Shown piece by piece: positions 27,363 to 36,696 of a stretch of 64,000 nt of DNA. The DNA is from Notoacmeibacter ruber. GTDB taxonomy: Bacteria > Pseudomonadota > Alphaproteobacteria > Rhizobiales > Rhizobiaceae. The first letter of the stretch is position 1, and every line of letters begins with the position of its first letter. Location: contig NZ_RCWN01000001.1 of NCBI RefSeq assembly GCF_003668555.1, positions 1,116,001 to 1,180,000 on the forward strand, in the 5' to 3' direction. The translations under genes and the position numbers were made by a program. Below the pieces are notes generated by a model that saw nothing but the letters and a program-made list of their open reading frames with translations, did not search any database and was not told the origin of the DNA.

Positions 27363-27794
27363 AATGAAGGCGGCCGCCGCCGAGTCGATCCGCGCGGCGC
27401 GCTTGGCTCGTGACATATCGGTGGAGATCATGGCTCGCTCGGCGGCAACCGTGGAGAGCCGCTCGTCCCAAAAGCAGAACGGCAGGGCGGTCGCACGTTC
27501 CATGTTGCGGACGAAGGCTCGTGTTGTCTGAACCCTCGGCCCGGCTGACCCGTCCATATTGTTGGGAAGACCGATGACGAAACCGCCGACCCTGTCGCTC
27601 GCAAGGGCGAGAAGGAGCGCTTCCGCATCCTTGCTGAATTTTTTGCGTGCAATAACGGGTCTTGGGTGAGCGAAAGCGAGGCTTGCATCGGATACGGCAA
27701 GGCCGATCGTCTTTTCGCCGAGATCGAGGCCCGCCAGCACTTCGTCGCGACCAAGCCTTTGCGCCAGTTCTTCGATCGTGACGACATTGGGCAT
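27318..27794 (-). CDS. ruvX: Putative pre-16S rRNA nuclease / Holliday-junction resolvase-like RuvX (YqgF)
   Basis: A 158-residue RNase H-fold protein. The catalytic acidic residues are in [17 protein letters not shown], in [11 protein letters not shown] and in [14 protein letters not shown]. YqgF in E. coli takes part in 16S rRNA 5'-end processing. The ATG at 27794 ([10 protein letters not shown]) fits the family; a longer open frame upstream runs into the UPF0173 promoter region and is not supported. Confidence 0.93.
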   Translation of the reverse strand: MPNVVTIEELAQRLGRDEVLAGLDLGEKTIGLAVSDASLAFAHPRPVIARKKFSKDAEALLLALASDRVGGFVIGLPNNMDGSAGPRVQTTRAFVRNMERATALPFCFWDERLSTVAAERAMISTDMSRAKRAARIDSAAAAFILQGALDRLVALPDR

Positions 27795-27867
27795 CGCTGC
27801 ACGTTCCTTTCTTTTCTCGCCGCCACTGCGACCTATCCTCAAGAAGGAGAAACAAGAGGAGATCGAA

Positions 27868-28578
27868 ATGCGACTGACCTGGTACGGCCATGCCACCTAT
27901 CGCCTGGAATCCGGCGACGCCAGAATTTTCGTCGACCCGTTCCTGGAGGGCAATCCGGTCTGGGATGGAGGTTGGGAGGGGCCCGCCGAGGGGATCACCC
28001 ATATCTTGCTGACCCACGGACATGACGACCATATCGGCGTGACCACCGAAATGGCCAAAAAGACGGGAGCTGTCGTGGTCGCTCCCTATGAGATCATTCA
28101 GTTCCTCACGGCGGAAGGACTGCCCGAAGATCAGGGGAGCCCCATCAACCATGGCGGAACGGTCGCTTTCGATGCCTTCAAGGTCACGGCCTGGCCGGCG
28201 TTTCACTCCAGTTCCACGTTCCGCGATGGGCGGACCATCTATCTCGGCAACCCGCTGGGATATGTGATCGAGCCGACCTCTGCGCAGGACGAGACACTCT
28301 ATATATCGGGCGATACCGGTATCTATTCGGACATGGCTCTGATCGACGAGGTCCACAAGCCGAAGATCGGTATCGTCTGCATCGGCGACAGGCTCACCAT
28401 GGGTCCGAAATTTGCGGCCATGGCCTGCCGAAAGTATTTCCACTTCGACAAGGTCATACCCAGCCATTTCGGCTCGTTCGAGTTTTTGAGCGGAACGTCC
28501 GATATGTTCGAGAAGGAACTGGAGGGCGCGGGCACTTCCATGTTGCTCCCCAAGGTCGGCGAAGCTGTCGAGCTTTGA
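27868..28578 (+). CDS. UPF0173 metal-dependent hydrolase (metallo-beta-lactamase fold)
   Basis: A 236-residue protein with the MBL signature [10 protein letters not shown] plus further ligands in [17 protein letters not shown] and PSHFGSFE, as in the UPF0173/YtkL family. The physiological substrate is unknown. The ATG at 27868 follows AGAGGAG; an in-frame ATG 30 codons upstream lies over the ruvX start and is rejected. It is divergent from ruvX with a 73-base gap and convergent with the NDH-2 gene. Confidence 0.9.
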   Translation: MRLTWYGHATYRLESGDARIFVDPFLEGNPVWDGGWEGPAEGITHILLTHGHDDHIGVTTEMAKKTGAVVVAPYEIIQFLTAEGLPEDQGSPINHGGTVAFDAFKVTAWPAFHSSSTFRDGRTIYLGNPLGYVIEPTSAQDETLYISGDTGIYSDMALIDEVHKPKIGIVCIGDRLTMGPKFAAMACRKYFHFDKVIPSHFGSFEFLSGTSDMFEKELEGAGTSMLLPKVGEAVEL

Positions 28579-28594
28579 GTTCAAGCGCGGCGCT

Positions 28595-29884
28595 CTAGCC
28601 GTGCAGCTTCAGGGGTGGTCCGTTGGCTGGCGTTATCATGTCCGCCAGGATCGCGACGGAACCTCTGAGTGGGCCGAGGACGGTCCATTGATGGCGGCGT
28701 TGAAGACTTTGATAGGCCGCCATCGCCAACTTTCCCTGAACCAGAAAGTCATCCTTGTCATTGAAGAGACCGATGGAGCCGATGGAACCGGCTCGGCCGA
28801 TTGAAAGAATCCGGCCATGATCGTTGAAGCGAAAGGGCTTCGTTTTCTTTTTATCGATCAGTCGCGGTAGTGAGGTGCCAAGCCATGCCGCCTGCTGACT
28901 TGCGCATTGCGCAGTGGGCGGCAATGGCTGTTGCTGCCCTTCGGGACCGAAACTTGCGGCATCTCCGATGACGAAGATGGCCGGATCCACCGTCGTTTGC
29001 AGGCGTGAATTGACCTTTATCCGCCCCTTCTTGTCCGTTTCGAAATCGGCCAGTTCGCTCAACAGAGGGTGGCCGACCAGCCCTGCCGCCCAGACCACGA
29101 TATCGGCCGGCCAACAACCGCCCGATGCGCTACGCACCTCGCCGGCACATATCTGAGAGATTTCAGCGCCGGTTTCTGTATCGATTTCAAGACTGTCCAA
29201 CCGGGTTTTCAACCCCGACCGCAGTTTGTCGTCGGCACCGCCCATCAGTTTGTCGTCCGCCTCAAGGATTCGAATTTCCAGCAAAGGGTGGCTTCGCTGA
29301 TCTTCTTGCGGCCTTTGAAAGGCCCGCTCCGCAGTTCGCAAATGGGCCGCGAGCTCCGTTCCCGTCGCTCCGGAGCCGACGATCGCGATCCTTGCCGCTT
29401 TGCCGGTCGCCTGAGCACGCAACAGCGCGGTGATGAAGAGTTCGCGAAAGCGGCGCGCATCGGCCTCCTCATCGAGTCGGATGGCGTGTTCCGCCACGCC
29501 CTCGGTGCCGAAGTCGGGCGTAACTCCGCCGAGCGCGATCACCAGCCGGTCATAGGGCACCGTTCGGGCTGGCGCTTCGAGCGATTGTCCCTCGGGGTGA
29601 TGCGCAGCGAGGCGAACATTTCCAACCTGACGATCGATGGACTCGACACAGCCGTTCTCGAAGGTGAAGCCAAGGGACTTTGCCAGCGAGTAGAAGCTCA
29701 TCTCCGTCAGCATGGAATCGGCAGTCCCGGCTGCAAATTCATGGAGGCGCGGTTTCCAGAGATGGGAGCTTTCCTTGTCGACGAGGGTAACGGCAAGGTC
29801 GTCGTTGCGGCAGAGCCGGGCGGCCAGTTCCAGTCCACCCGCGCCGCCGCCCAGAATCACGATCCGCTGCTTTTTCTCTTCCAT
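28595..29884 (-). CDS. ndh: Type II NADH dehydrogenase-like FAD oxidoreductase
   Basis: A 429-residue two-dinucleotide-binding-domain flavoprotein. The FAD motif ILGGGAGGLELA begins at residue 9, the NAD motif IAIVGSGATGTELAAHL lies near 165, and the second FAD contact VIGDAASFG lies near 300. The C-terminal region has the hydrophobic and basic patch expected for membrane association. NDH-2 passes electrons from NADH to quinone without pumping protons. It is divergent from gatC. Confidence 0.85.
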   Translation of the reverse strand: MEEKKQRIVILGGGAGGLELAARLCRNDDLAVTLVDKESSHLWKPRLHEFAAGTADSMLTEMSFYSLAKSLGFTFENGCVESIDRQVGNVRLAAHHPEGQSLEAPARTVPYDRLVIALGGVTPDFGTEGVAEHAIRLDEEADARRFRELFITALLRAQATGKAARIAIVGSGATGTELAAHLRTAERAFQRPQEDQRSHPLLEIRILEADDKLMGGADDKLRSGLKTRLDSLEIDTETGAEISQICAGEVRSASGGCWPADIVVWAAGLVGHPLLSELADFETDKKGRIKVNSRLQTTVDPAIFVIGDAASFGPEGQQQPLPPTAQCASQQAAWLGTSLPRLIDKKKTKPFRFNDHGRILSIGRAGSIGSIGLFNDKDDFLVQGKLAMAAYQSLQRRHQWTVLGPLRGSVAILADMITPANGPPLKLHG

Positions 29885-30025
29885 AAGGCTTCTTCTCCCG
29901 AACAGCTTGCTGGTTCGACTTTGTGCCGGTTCTGTTGCACCGCCGATATCGCCTCGCTATAGCGGGCGCGGCAGCGGCTCCTTCAATGTGGGCCTTCAAG
30001 ACGATCCGAATCCCGGGAGTTTTAT

Positions 30026-30313
30026 ATGAGCGTCGATACCGAAACCGTCCACCGTGTGGCGCGCCTGTCCCGTATTGCTCTCAAGGAGGGCGAGGCGGAA
30101 CGGATGACCAGCGAACTCAACGCGATCCTTGGTTTTGTCGAACAGCTCTCCGAAGTCGATGTCGAGGGTGTTGAGCCAATGACCTCTGTTCGTCCGATGG
30201 GAATGCGCCGGCGCGATGACGAAGTCACCGATGGCGGCAAGGCGGATGATATCGTCAAGAATGCGCCGGCGACGGAAGACCATTTCTTCCTGGTGCCGAA
30301 GGTGGTGGAGTAA
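30026..30313 (+). CDS. gatC: Asp-tRNA(Asn)/Glu-tRNA(Gln) amidotransferase subunit C
   Basis: A 95-residue GatC, the small belt subunit that stabilises GatA-GatB. Family landmarks: [34 protein letters not shown] and [11 protein letters not shown]. Alphaproteobacteria use the GatCAB complex to make Gln-tRNA(Gln) and usually Asn-tRNA(Asn). It leads the gatC-GNAT-gatA group. Confidence 0.96.
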   Translation: MSVDTETVHRVARLSRIALKEGEAERMTSELNAILGFVEQLSEVDVEGVEPMTSVRPMGMRRRDDEVTDGGKADDIVKNAPATEDHFFLVPKVVE

Positions 30314-30318
30314 GAACG

Positions 30319-30789
30319 GTGGCCTTTGCCATTCAAACGGAAGCTGCTTTGCAGGAGGATGTCCGCACGATGGTGACGGCATTGAACGCCCACCTGACGC
30401 CGCTCTCGCCACCGGAATTTCAGTTTCCGATGACCGCCGAACAGATGAGCGGCGCCGATTGCATGGTTTTCATCGTGCGGGACAATAGTGGCGCGCCGGT
30501 CGGCATGGGATGCCTGAAACAGCATGAAGGCCGCATCGGTGAAGTCAAACGAATGTGGTCCGCGCCTCATCTGCGCGGTCAGGGCATCGGCGCCTCGGTT
30601 CTTGCCGCCATCATCGATAAGGCCGAAGCGCTGGACCTCTCAGAACTTGTCCTGGAAACGGGCACCTCACCTGAATATGCGCCGGCATGGAGCCTCTATG
30701 AGCGCGCGGGCTTTCAGCCCTGCGGCGCCGTGCTCGACTATCCGACATCAGAACATAACCGCTTTTACCGTAAGGTTCTTTCCGCATGA
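30319..30789 (+). CDS. GNAT family N-acetyltransferase
   Basis: A 156-residue acetyltransferase with the acetyl-CoA motif [21 protein letters not shown] and a C-terminal [14 protein letters not shown] strand ([15 protein letters not shown]). It starts with GTG five bases after the gatC stop and overlaps gatA by four bases (ATGA). This place between gatC and gatA is kept in many rhizobia; a link to translation is only a guess. Confidence 0.85.
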   Translation: MAFAIQTEAALQEDVRTMVTALNAHLTPLSPPEFQFPMTAEQMSGADCMVFIVRDNSGAPVGMGCLKQHEGRIGEVKRMWSAPHLRGQGIGASVLAAIIDKAEALDLSELVLETGTSPEYAPAWSLYERAGFQPCGAVLDYPTSEHNRFYRKVLSA

Positions 30790-32267
30790 CCGATCTCACA
30801 CAGCTTACCCTGGCAGAAATCCGCGATGCACTGGCCCGAAAGGAGTTCACCTCTTCGGAGATCACCAATGCCTATCTCGGCGCGATCGACGCGGCCAATG
30901 GTTCGCTGACTGCTTTCGTGGCCGTTGGCTATGACAAGGCACGCAGCATGGCCAAGGCATCGGATGAACGACTTGCCAAGGGAGCGGGTGGGCCGCTCGA
31001 AGGCGTTCCGCTCGGCATCAAGGACCTGTTTGCGACGGAAGGCGATCATACCCAGGCATGCAGCCGCATTCTGGATGGCTTCCGTCCACCCTATGAAAGC
31101 ACGGTGACGGCCAATCTGTGGGCCGATGGCGCTGTGATGCTCGGCAAGCTGAACATGGACGAGTTCGCCATGGGCTCCTCCAACGAGACCAGCGCTTACC
31201 TACCGGTCAAGAACCCCTGGCGCGCGGAGGATAGCAGCACGGATCTCGTGCCGGGCGGCTCGTCCGGCGGTTCGGCCACGGCTGTCGCCGCCAATCTGTG
31301 CGCCGCAGCCACGGCAACGGATACGGGCGGCTCGATCCGCCAGCCTGCCGCCTTCACCGGCACGGTCGGTATCAAGCCGACCTATGGCCGTTGCTCCCGC
31401 TGGGGCGTCGTTGCCTTTGCGTCGTCTCTCGATCAGGCCGGACCTGTCACGCACACCGTGCAGGATGCGGCGATCATGCTGAAATCCATGGCGTCGCTCG
31501 ATCCCAAGGATTCCACCTCTTCAGACGTTCCGGTCCCGGACTTCGAGGCAGCGGTGGAGCGCGGCGTGAAGGGCCTGACCATCGGTATTCCGAAGGAATA
31601 TCGTATGGAAGGCATGAGCGACGAGATCGATACGCTCTGGCAGAACGGCATCGCAATGATGAAGGATGCAGGCGCGGAAATCCGCGATATTTCCCTGCCG
31701 CATACGAAATACGCGCTGCCGGCCTATTACATCGTCGCTCCCGCCGAAGCCTCATCGAACCTCGCGCGCTATGATGGTGTTCGTTACGGTCTGCGCGAGA
31801 GCGGCAAGGACATCACCGACATGTACGAGAAAACGCGTGCCGCCGGTTTCGGCGACGAGGTCAAGCGTCGCATCATGATCGGAACCTACGTCCTTTCGGC
31901 AGGCTATTACGACGCCTACTATCTGCGCGCGCAGAAGGTCCGAACGCTCATCAAGCGCGATTTCGAAACCGTCTTCGATGACGGCGTGGACGCGATTCTG
32001 ACGCCCGCTACACCGAGCGCGGCGTTCCCGATTGGCGACAATGAGCGCCATGTCGATCCGGTGGCGATGTATCTCAATGACGTCTTCACCGTGACGGTGA
32101 ACATGGCCGGTCTGCCCGGCATCGCCGTGCCGGCGGGTCTCAACGCGCAGAAGCTGCCGCTTGGTCTGCAGCTGATCGGCAAGCCGTTCGACGAAGAGAC
32201 ACTCTTTGCGGCGGGCCGTGTCATTGAGAGCGCGGCGGGTCGCTTTACGCCGGAGCGGTGGTGGTGA
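30786..32267 (+). CDS. gatA: Asp-tRNA(Asn)/Glu-tRNA(Gln) amidotransferase subunit A
   Basis: A 493-residue amidase that releases ammonia from glutamine for GatB. The Ser-cisSer-Lys triad is visible: Lys in VPLGIKDLF and the serines in [14 protein letters not shown] and TGGSIRQPA. Length is standard. It overlaps the GNAT gene (ATGA) and the following small gene (GTGA). Confidence 0.98.
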   Translation: MTDLTQLTLAEIRDALARKEFTSSEITNAYLGAIDAANGSLTAFVAVGYDKARSMAKASDERLAKGAGGPLEGVPLGIKDLFATEGDHTQACSRILDGFRPPYESTVTANLWADGAVMLGKLNMDEFAMGSSNETSAYLPVKNPWRAEDSSTDLVPGGSSGGSATAVAANLCAAATATDTGGSIRQPAAFTGTVGIKPTYGRCSRWGVVAFASSLDQAGPVTHTVQDAAIMLKSMASLDPKDSTSSDVPVPDFEAAVERGVKGLTIGIPKEYRMEGMSDEIDTLWQNGIAMMKDAGAEIRDISLPHTKYALPAYYIVAPAEASSNLARYDGVRYGLRESGKDITDMYEKTRAAGFGDEVKRRIMIGTYVLSAGYYDAYYLRAQKVRTLIKRDFETVFDDGVDAILTPATPSAAFPIGDNERHVDPVAMYLNDVFTVTVNMAGLPGIAVPAGLNAQKLPLGLQLIGKPFDEETLFAAGRVIESAAGRFTPERWW

Positions 32268-32533
32268 GCAGTGATCCCGACGCCGCAGAGGCCCTCGAAG
32301 CGCTGACACTGTTGAGGGCCAATGACTATTCTCCCGGCCCGCAATGGAAGAAAGCCCACGAGATCGCGCAAGCGCATGAAGGCGAGGCTGTCTTCGATCA
32401 CATCCACGCGATCGTGCATCGTATCGAAGGCGACGAGGGTAATGCCCGGTACTGGTATCACCGCGCCGGCATCGAGCCTTCCGAGGCATCCATCGTCGAT
32501 GAACTCGAGGCGTTAAGCGCAAGCCTCTCCTGA
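32264..32533 (+). CDS. Small uncharacterised protein downstream of gatA
   Basis: About 89 residues, acidic, with no cysteine, signal peptide or membrane segment. Three GTG codons in a row open the frame; the third (32264) overlaps the gatA stop as GTGA and has the best spacing (eight bases) from GGAG. The central part ([25 protein letters not shown], shown in part) and RYWYHRAG give it helical character, as in small conserved proteobacterial proteins of unknown function. Its last 21 bases overlap the convergent mnmD. Confidence 0.7.
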   Translation: MSSDPDAAEALEALTLLRANDYSPGPQWKKAHEIAQAHEGEAVFDHIHAIVHRIEGDEGNARYWYHRAGIEPSEASIVDELEALSASLS

Positions 32534-33238
32534 ACCAGAGTTCTTTTTGAGCGTTCCCGCCATCATCTCCCGTTTCCTACCGAAGCCAGGCCTCTTTTCG
32601 ACCGCGAAACCCGCAGCCTCGAGATTGCGGCGAACCCAGCCGGCGGCAGTATAGGTCGCAAACGTGCCGTCCTCTGCAGTATTCGTGGCGAGCGCGGCCA
32701 TCAGGTCGGCGTACCACATGGCCGGGTTCTTGGCGGGCGAAAATCCGTCGAGAAACCACGCATCCGCAGGAGCGGCCATGTCGGCAATGCGGTCCGCGAC
32801 ATCGCCAATCATCACTTTCAGATGCACGTCATGGCCGAAATCCATCTCCAGCTCTCCTGTTTCGTGGTCGGCCGCGGCACTAATGAGCGGCGTGGCCAGT
32901 GACAGAAGGTGAGGCCATGGCGCGAGCATGCGGTTCACAGCGTCGGGCGGCAGGAGATGCTTCTCGAAGCTGACAAGATGGAGCACCGCGCCGGCAGGCG
33001 CCGCTGACCGCCACAGTTCGATCGTGGCCAGCATATTCAGGCCGCTGCCGAAACCAAGTTCACCAATGGTGAAGGTTGCGCCGGAAGGCAGCGCGGCAAA
33101 GCGCTGTTTCAGCCGATTGCCCTCAAGAAAGACGTGCGTCGTCTCAGCCAGCCCATCGGCACGGCTGAAGAACACATCGTCGTACAGGTCGGAATGCGCG
33201 CGACCCTCGATATCCCAGTGAAGCGGGTGACGATCCAT
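32513..33238 (-). CDS. mnmD: tRNA (5-aminomethyl-2-thiouridine)-methyltransferase MnmD
   Basis: A 241-residue SAM-dependent methyltransferase equal to the methyltransferase half of E. coli MnmC. Landmarks: YDDVFFSRADGLAETTHVFL, SAM motif IGELGFGSGLNML, and WFLDGFSPAKNPAMW near residue 175. It would methylate the aminomethyl group on wobble uridine 34. The FAD domain fused to it in E. coli is absent, but a DAO-family oxidoreductase gene lies 350 bases away on the other strand. Confidence 0.92.
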   Translation of the reverse strand: MDRHPLHWDIEGRAHSDLYDDVFFSRADGLAETTHVFLEGNRLKQRFAALPSGATFTIGELGFGSGLNMLATIELWRSAAPAGAVLHLVSFEKHLLPPDAVNRMLAPWPHLLSLATPLISAAADHETGELEMDFGHDVHLKVMIGDVADRIADMAAPADAWFLDGFSPAKNPAMWYADLMAALATNTAEDGTFATYTAAGWVRRNLEAAGFAVEKRPGFGRKREMMAGTLKKNSGSGEACA

Positions 33239-33243
33239 CCTGG

Positions 33244-33516
33244 CTAGGATCCGACCAGATCATCCAGATCGCCGGTCAGTGCGTACTGGATTTCACGGAT
33301 CAGACGGAGCGTCGGCTTGATGGCGAAGAACACAGAGCCGATTACGAAGCACCAGATCGCTGGGACCTGCAGATCCTTGTAGAAAAACATCCATGACCCA
33401 ACCAGAAAAAGCATCGCGGCGCTGAACGACACAAAAGTTTCCGCAATCGCGTATGCGGCATGAATTTTCTGATGTTTCTGCGACGCATGTTTGTTACGCG
33501 GATCGAAAAGGGCCAT
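33244..33516 (-). CDS. YrhK-domain small membrane protein
   Basis: A 90-residue protein with two hydrophobic segments (FVSFSAAMLFLVGSWMFFY and VPAIWCFVIGSVFFAI) and the YrhK landmark IKPTLRLIREIQYA. Function unknown. I start at the ATG at 33516 because the preceding 140 residues of open frame are antisense to the FAD oxidoreductase gene. It is five bases upstream of mnmD on the same strand. Confidence 0.75.
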   Translation of the reverse strand: MALFDPRNKHASQKHQKIHAAYAIAETFVSFSAAMLFLVGSWMFFYKDLQVPAIWCFVIGSVFFAIKPTLRLIREIQYALTGDLDDLVGS

Positions 33517-33588
33517 GAAACTGCTCTGGATGCTTGGGGTGCTCTGTGTGGCGCGCTTCATACTAGGACCACCGAGGGGAGACAAACC

Positions 33589-34668
33589 ATCGCTGAGAAA
33601 AACGGCACGTTTGACCTTGCGATTATCGGTGGCGGAATCGTTGGCCTTTGGGCAGCGCGCTTTGCAAGCGAACAGGGACTGTCCGTCATCCTGATCGAAC
33701 GTGACCATATCGGCGCGGGCGCATCCGGCGGTGTGCTCGGCGCTTTGATGCCGCATCAGCCGCATCCCTGGAATTTGAAGAAACAGAAGCAGTTCGATGC
33801 CCTGGTGGAGCTGGGTTCGCTCTGTGCGGTGCTGGAAAGCGAGACTGGCCTTGCGACAGGCTATCGGCGCGCCGGGCGCCTGATGCCGATCGCTACGGAG
33901 GAGCAGCGAGAGCGTCAAACTCACTGGTCCGGGGCTGCCGCGCAAAACTGGCGAAGTGATGCAGGCGTTGCATGGCGGGTTGAACAGACTGAAGCGCCGG
34001 ATGGACTTTTGTCCGCATCAGCGACGAGATTCGGCTACGCCTTCGACAATCTGAGCGCCATCGTCTCCCCACGCAAGCTTCTTGCCGCCTTGCGTGCGTC
34101 GGTCGAGCCTTCCGTGACGATTCTTGAGGGTTGCGAAGCCGGCCAATGGAGCTCCGCTGGCGAGGTGCTCAAAACCAGCTCTGGTGAAATCGGCGTGAAG
34201 CGGATCCTCGTTTCAGCCGGTGCAAACAGCACAAGCGCTCTCCATGCGCTCGGCCTCGACAGGACGGCCACGCCTCATATCGTCGGTATCAAGGGGCAAG
34301 GTGCATTGATCCGTCCCGCTGATCCTGTCCCGGAAGACATGCCGATGATCTACGGAGACGGCTTGTATCTCGTACCTCATGCGGACGGCACAATCGGACT
34401 TGGGTCAACGACTGAGAAGAGCTGGCAGCATGCATTCGAGACCGATGGCAAGCTGGATGAACTGTTAGGAAAGGCCAAGACTCTTTGCCCGTGGCTGGAG
34501 GGCGCGACTGTTCTTGAAAGATGGGCGCATTTGCGCCCCAAAGGCCCAACCGCCAACCCGCTAGTAGAACGGGTCAGAGAGTACGCCGTCGTCGCCTCGG
34601 GCGGATACAAGACGGGTCTTGCCTTCGCGCCTACAATGGCGCGAGAGGCAATCGCAATGCTCGTGTGA
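33589..34668 (+). CDS. FAD-dependent oxidoreductase, MnmC1/DAO type; start codon uncertain
   Basis: A DAO-family flavoprotein with the dinucleotide motif LAIIGGGIVGLWAA close to its N-terminus, then GAGASGGVLGALMPHQPHPW, similar to the GASGNRQGALYP loop of MnmC, and a C-terminal ASGGYKTGLAFAP. The only good ribosome site, AGGGGAG, is seven bases before an ATC at 33589. The nearest in-frame ATG codons (33460, 33472, 33487) lie inside the antisense YrhK gene and have no ribosome site. Either ATC is used, or a base differs from an ancestral ATG, or the gene starts further upstream. By neighbourhood with mnmD it may convert cmnm5U to nm5U in tRNA; glycine-oxidase-like activity is the alternative. 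Confidence 0.75.
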   Translation: MAEKNGTFDLAIIGGGIVGLWAARFASEQGLSVILIERDHIGAGASGGVLGALMPHQPHPWNLKKQKQFDALVELGSLCAVLESETGLATGYRRAGRLMPIATEEQRERQTHWSGAAAQNWRSDAGVAWRVEQTEAPDGLLSASATRFGYAFDNLSAIVSPRKLLAALRASVEPSVTILEGCEAGQWSSAGEVLKTSSGEIGVKRILVSAGANSTSALHALGLDRTATPHIVGIKGQGALIRPADPVPEDMPMIYGDGLYLVPHADGTIGLGSTTEKSWQHAFETDGKLDELLGKAKTLCPWLEGATVLERWAHLRPKGPTANPLVERVREYAVVASGGYKTGLAFAPTMAREAIAMLV

Positions 34669-34675
34669 GCGGGGT

Positions 34676-35131
34676 CTACCAGCTACCGGTATTTTCCATG
34701 CTCTTCCATGGCTCGGCCGGCTCAAGCGGATCGCCCTCCTGCAGGAGCTCGATCGAGATGTCGTCGGGGCTTTTCACAAAAGCCATATTGCCGTCACGGG
34801 GCGGTCTGTTGATGGTCACACCGGCATCCATGAGCTTCTGACAGGTCTCGTAGATGTTATCCACCTTGTAGGCGACATGGCCGAAATTCCGGCCATTGGT
34901 GTAATCTTCCTGCTCGCCGTCGTCCCCGGGCCAGTTGTAGGTCAACTCCAGTTCTGGCGAACGCTCATCCTTGGCTCTTTCGACATCGGAGGGCGCTGCG
35001 AGGAAGATCAAAGTGAAGCGGCCCGCTTCGTTCTCCAAGCGGCGCGTTTCGACAAGTCCCATCTTTCCGACCCAGAAATCCAGCGATTCGTCGACATCGC
35101 GGATTCGGATCATGCTGTGCAGATAGCGCAT
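34676..35131 (-). CDS. gloA: Lactoylglutathione lyase (glyoxalase I)
   Basis: A 151-residue VOC-fold protein. The four metal ligands of glyoxalase I are present: His in MRYLHSMIRI, Glu in PELELTYNW, His in FGHVAYKVD and Glu in DISIELLQ. It detoxifies the methylglyoxal-glutathione adduct. It ends seven bases after the convergent FAD oxidoreductase stop. Confidence 0.9.
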   Translation of the reverse strand: MRYLHSMIRIRDVDESLDFWVGKMGLVETRRLENEAGRFTLIFLAAPSDVERAKDERSPELELTYNWPGDDGEQEDYTNGRNFGHVAYKVDNIYETCQKLMDAGVTINRPPRDGNMAFVKSPDDISIELLQEGDPLEPAEPWKSMENTGSW

Positions 35132-35352
35132 CTCTTGTACCTCTTGCTGGGGATAATTTCAGGCCCGAAATTCTAGGGTAGGAGATGAAAGTTCCAAGCA
35201 GCTACGGTCGGTTAGCGGCGGGCTCGCGCCCGCCTTTTCGGTGACGATACGTAAGATTTTGACGAACCGGCCTTGTCAGGCTGCGATTTTCTCATGTTAA
35301 GCTTGCATTTAGATTCGCGAGTACGGTTGGTTTGAGGGAGTGCGTATCGCCG

Positions 35353-35934
35353 ATGGACGACGATATGACAGCACATAGTGATGCGGCTGCATCTGATCGG
35401 TCTCTCTCCGCCGACGACAGCGTTGTCGAAATCCATGGCCATATAAAATGGTTTGACGCGGCCAAGGGGTACGGCTTCATCGTCCCCGAAGAGCCTGAGC
35501 TGGGCGACGTCCTTCTCCATGTGACCTGTCTGCGGGAGGATGGCCATCAGGCCGCACTGGAAGCTGCGCGCATCCATGTTCTGGCACGGCGCGGAGACCG
35601 CGGCCTGCAAAGCTTCAAGATCCTGTCTCTCGACAATTCGACCGGCGTCCATCCAGCCGAAAGTGCCGCTCCTCGGACACGCGTGTCGGTCGAACCGGAA
35701 ACCGGTCTGGAGCGAGCCCTGGTGAAATGGTTCAACCGTACCAAGGGCTTCGGATTTCTGACCCGGGGCGAGGGGACCGAGGACATCTTCATTCACATGG
35801 AAGTCTTGCGTCGCTACGGCCTGACCGAATTGCGGCCGGGACAGACCGTGCTTGTGCGATACGGCCGTTCGGGCAAGGGGCTTATGGCTGCGGAAATCCA
35901 TCCGGATCTCGGCACGCCAGCCTTCTCCAACTGA
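35353..35934 (+). CDS. Double cold-shock-domain protein
   Basis: A 193-residue protein with two cold-shock domains. The first (about residues 25-95) has IKWFDAAKGYGFI as RNP1 but a degenerate RNP2 (DVLLHVTCL); the second (about 120-190) has VKWFNRTKGFGFL and an intact DIFIHMEVL. It should bind single-stranded RNA or DNA. The chosen ATG follows GAGGGAG by 12 bases; a TTG at 35332 in the same frame is the alternative. This double form upstream of DUF192 is usual in rhizobia. Confidence 0.88.
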   Translation: MDDDMTAHSDAAASDRSLSADDSVVEIHGHIKWFDAAKGYGFIVPEEPELGDVLLHVTCLREDGHQAALEAARIHVLARRGDRGLQSFKILSLDNSTGVHPAESAAPRTRVSVEPETGLERALVKWFNRTKGFGFLTRGEGTEDIFIHMEVLRRYGLTELRPGQTVLVRYGRSGKGLMAAEIHPDLGTPAFSN

Positions 35935-36100
35935 ACCCCCTTACTGTCTCAAACAGCGCAGCATACATCTTGCGTTAATGAAGGCGGCTGAATTCAGGCT
36001 GCAGAATCATCCATTTGCCTGTCCATCGCCAAATTCCCGCCGCTTACCTCGTTCATCTTGAATTTTATCGATCGCAAGGTCGGGCATGAGGAGACGTGGG

Positions 36101-36619
36101 ATGAGACAGCACAAGCGATTTTCGTTCGACCTGTTGTCGATGGTCCTGGCTTTTGCCATCATCCTTGGTGGTGTTCTGGCTCTCACGGGAAGCGGGGCTG
36201 CACGCTCGGATCTGCCTGTTGCCGGTGAGCCGATGGTCCTTTCCACCGATCCGGTTCCAGTGACGGTCGACGGTCGCGAAGACATCGCCATTATGGTCGA
36301 GATCGCGACGACGCCCGCCGAGGCTGCCGCCGGTTTGATGTATCGTAAGGAGATGGAGGACGATCACGGTATGCTGTTCGTCTTCGATCGCTCGAGCAAG
36401 CGGTCCTTCTGGATGCGCAACACGCTGATGCCGCTCGATATCATCTTTGTCGGAGAAGATGGGAAAGTCGACTCCATCCGTCGTGGCAAACCGCTGGACG
36501 AAACGCCGCTTGGATCGGACGGCACGGCGAAGTTTGTACTGGAGCTCAAGGCCGGGCAGGCAGAAGAATTCGGCATTACTAAGGGAACGGTGCTGAACCA
36601 TCCCGTGATCGGTGGATAA
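36101..36619 (+). CDS. DUF192 family secreted or lipid-anchored-like protein
   Basis: A 172-residue protein with an N-terminal hydrophobic segment (LLSMVLAFAIILGGVLAL) preceded by basic residues, acting as a signal or anchor, and a DUF192 domain: AAAGLMYRKEM, GMLFVFD, SFWMRNTLMPLDIIFV, ETPLG and FVLELKAGQAEEFGI. Function unknown. An ATG at 36086 lies just before AGGAG, which is itself well placed for the ATG at 36101, so I use the latter. Confidence 0.87.
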   Translation: MRQHKRFSFDLLSMVLAFAIILGGVLALTGSGAARSDLPVAGEPMVLSTDPVPVTVDGREDIAIMVEIATTPAEAAAGLMYRKEMEDDHGMLFVFDRSSKRSFWMRNTLMPLDIIFVGEDGKVDSIRRGKPLDETPLGSDGTAKFVLELKAGQAEEFGITKGTVLNHPVIGG

Positions 36620-36638
36620 GCACCGAAGCGGGCTGGCA

Positions 36639-36660
36639 TGCCGTCTAAACGGCACTTTGT
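36639..36660 (+). terminator. Weak terminator-like hairpin after DUF192
   Basis: TGCCGT at 36639-36644 pairs with ACGGCA at 36649-36654 around a CTAA loop; the following CTTTGTCTT is only a loose U-tract. Confidence 0.35.
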
Positions 36661-36696
36661 CTTGCGCAGTAAGGACATGCGGCTTAACCAGACGCC

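Noticed and set aside
27235..28584. Open frame of 449 codons antisense to UPF0173 and continuing past ruvX
   Set aside because: Crosses two well-supported genes and a promoter region; no domain.
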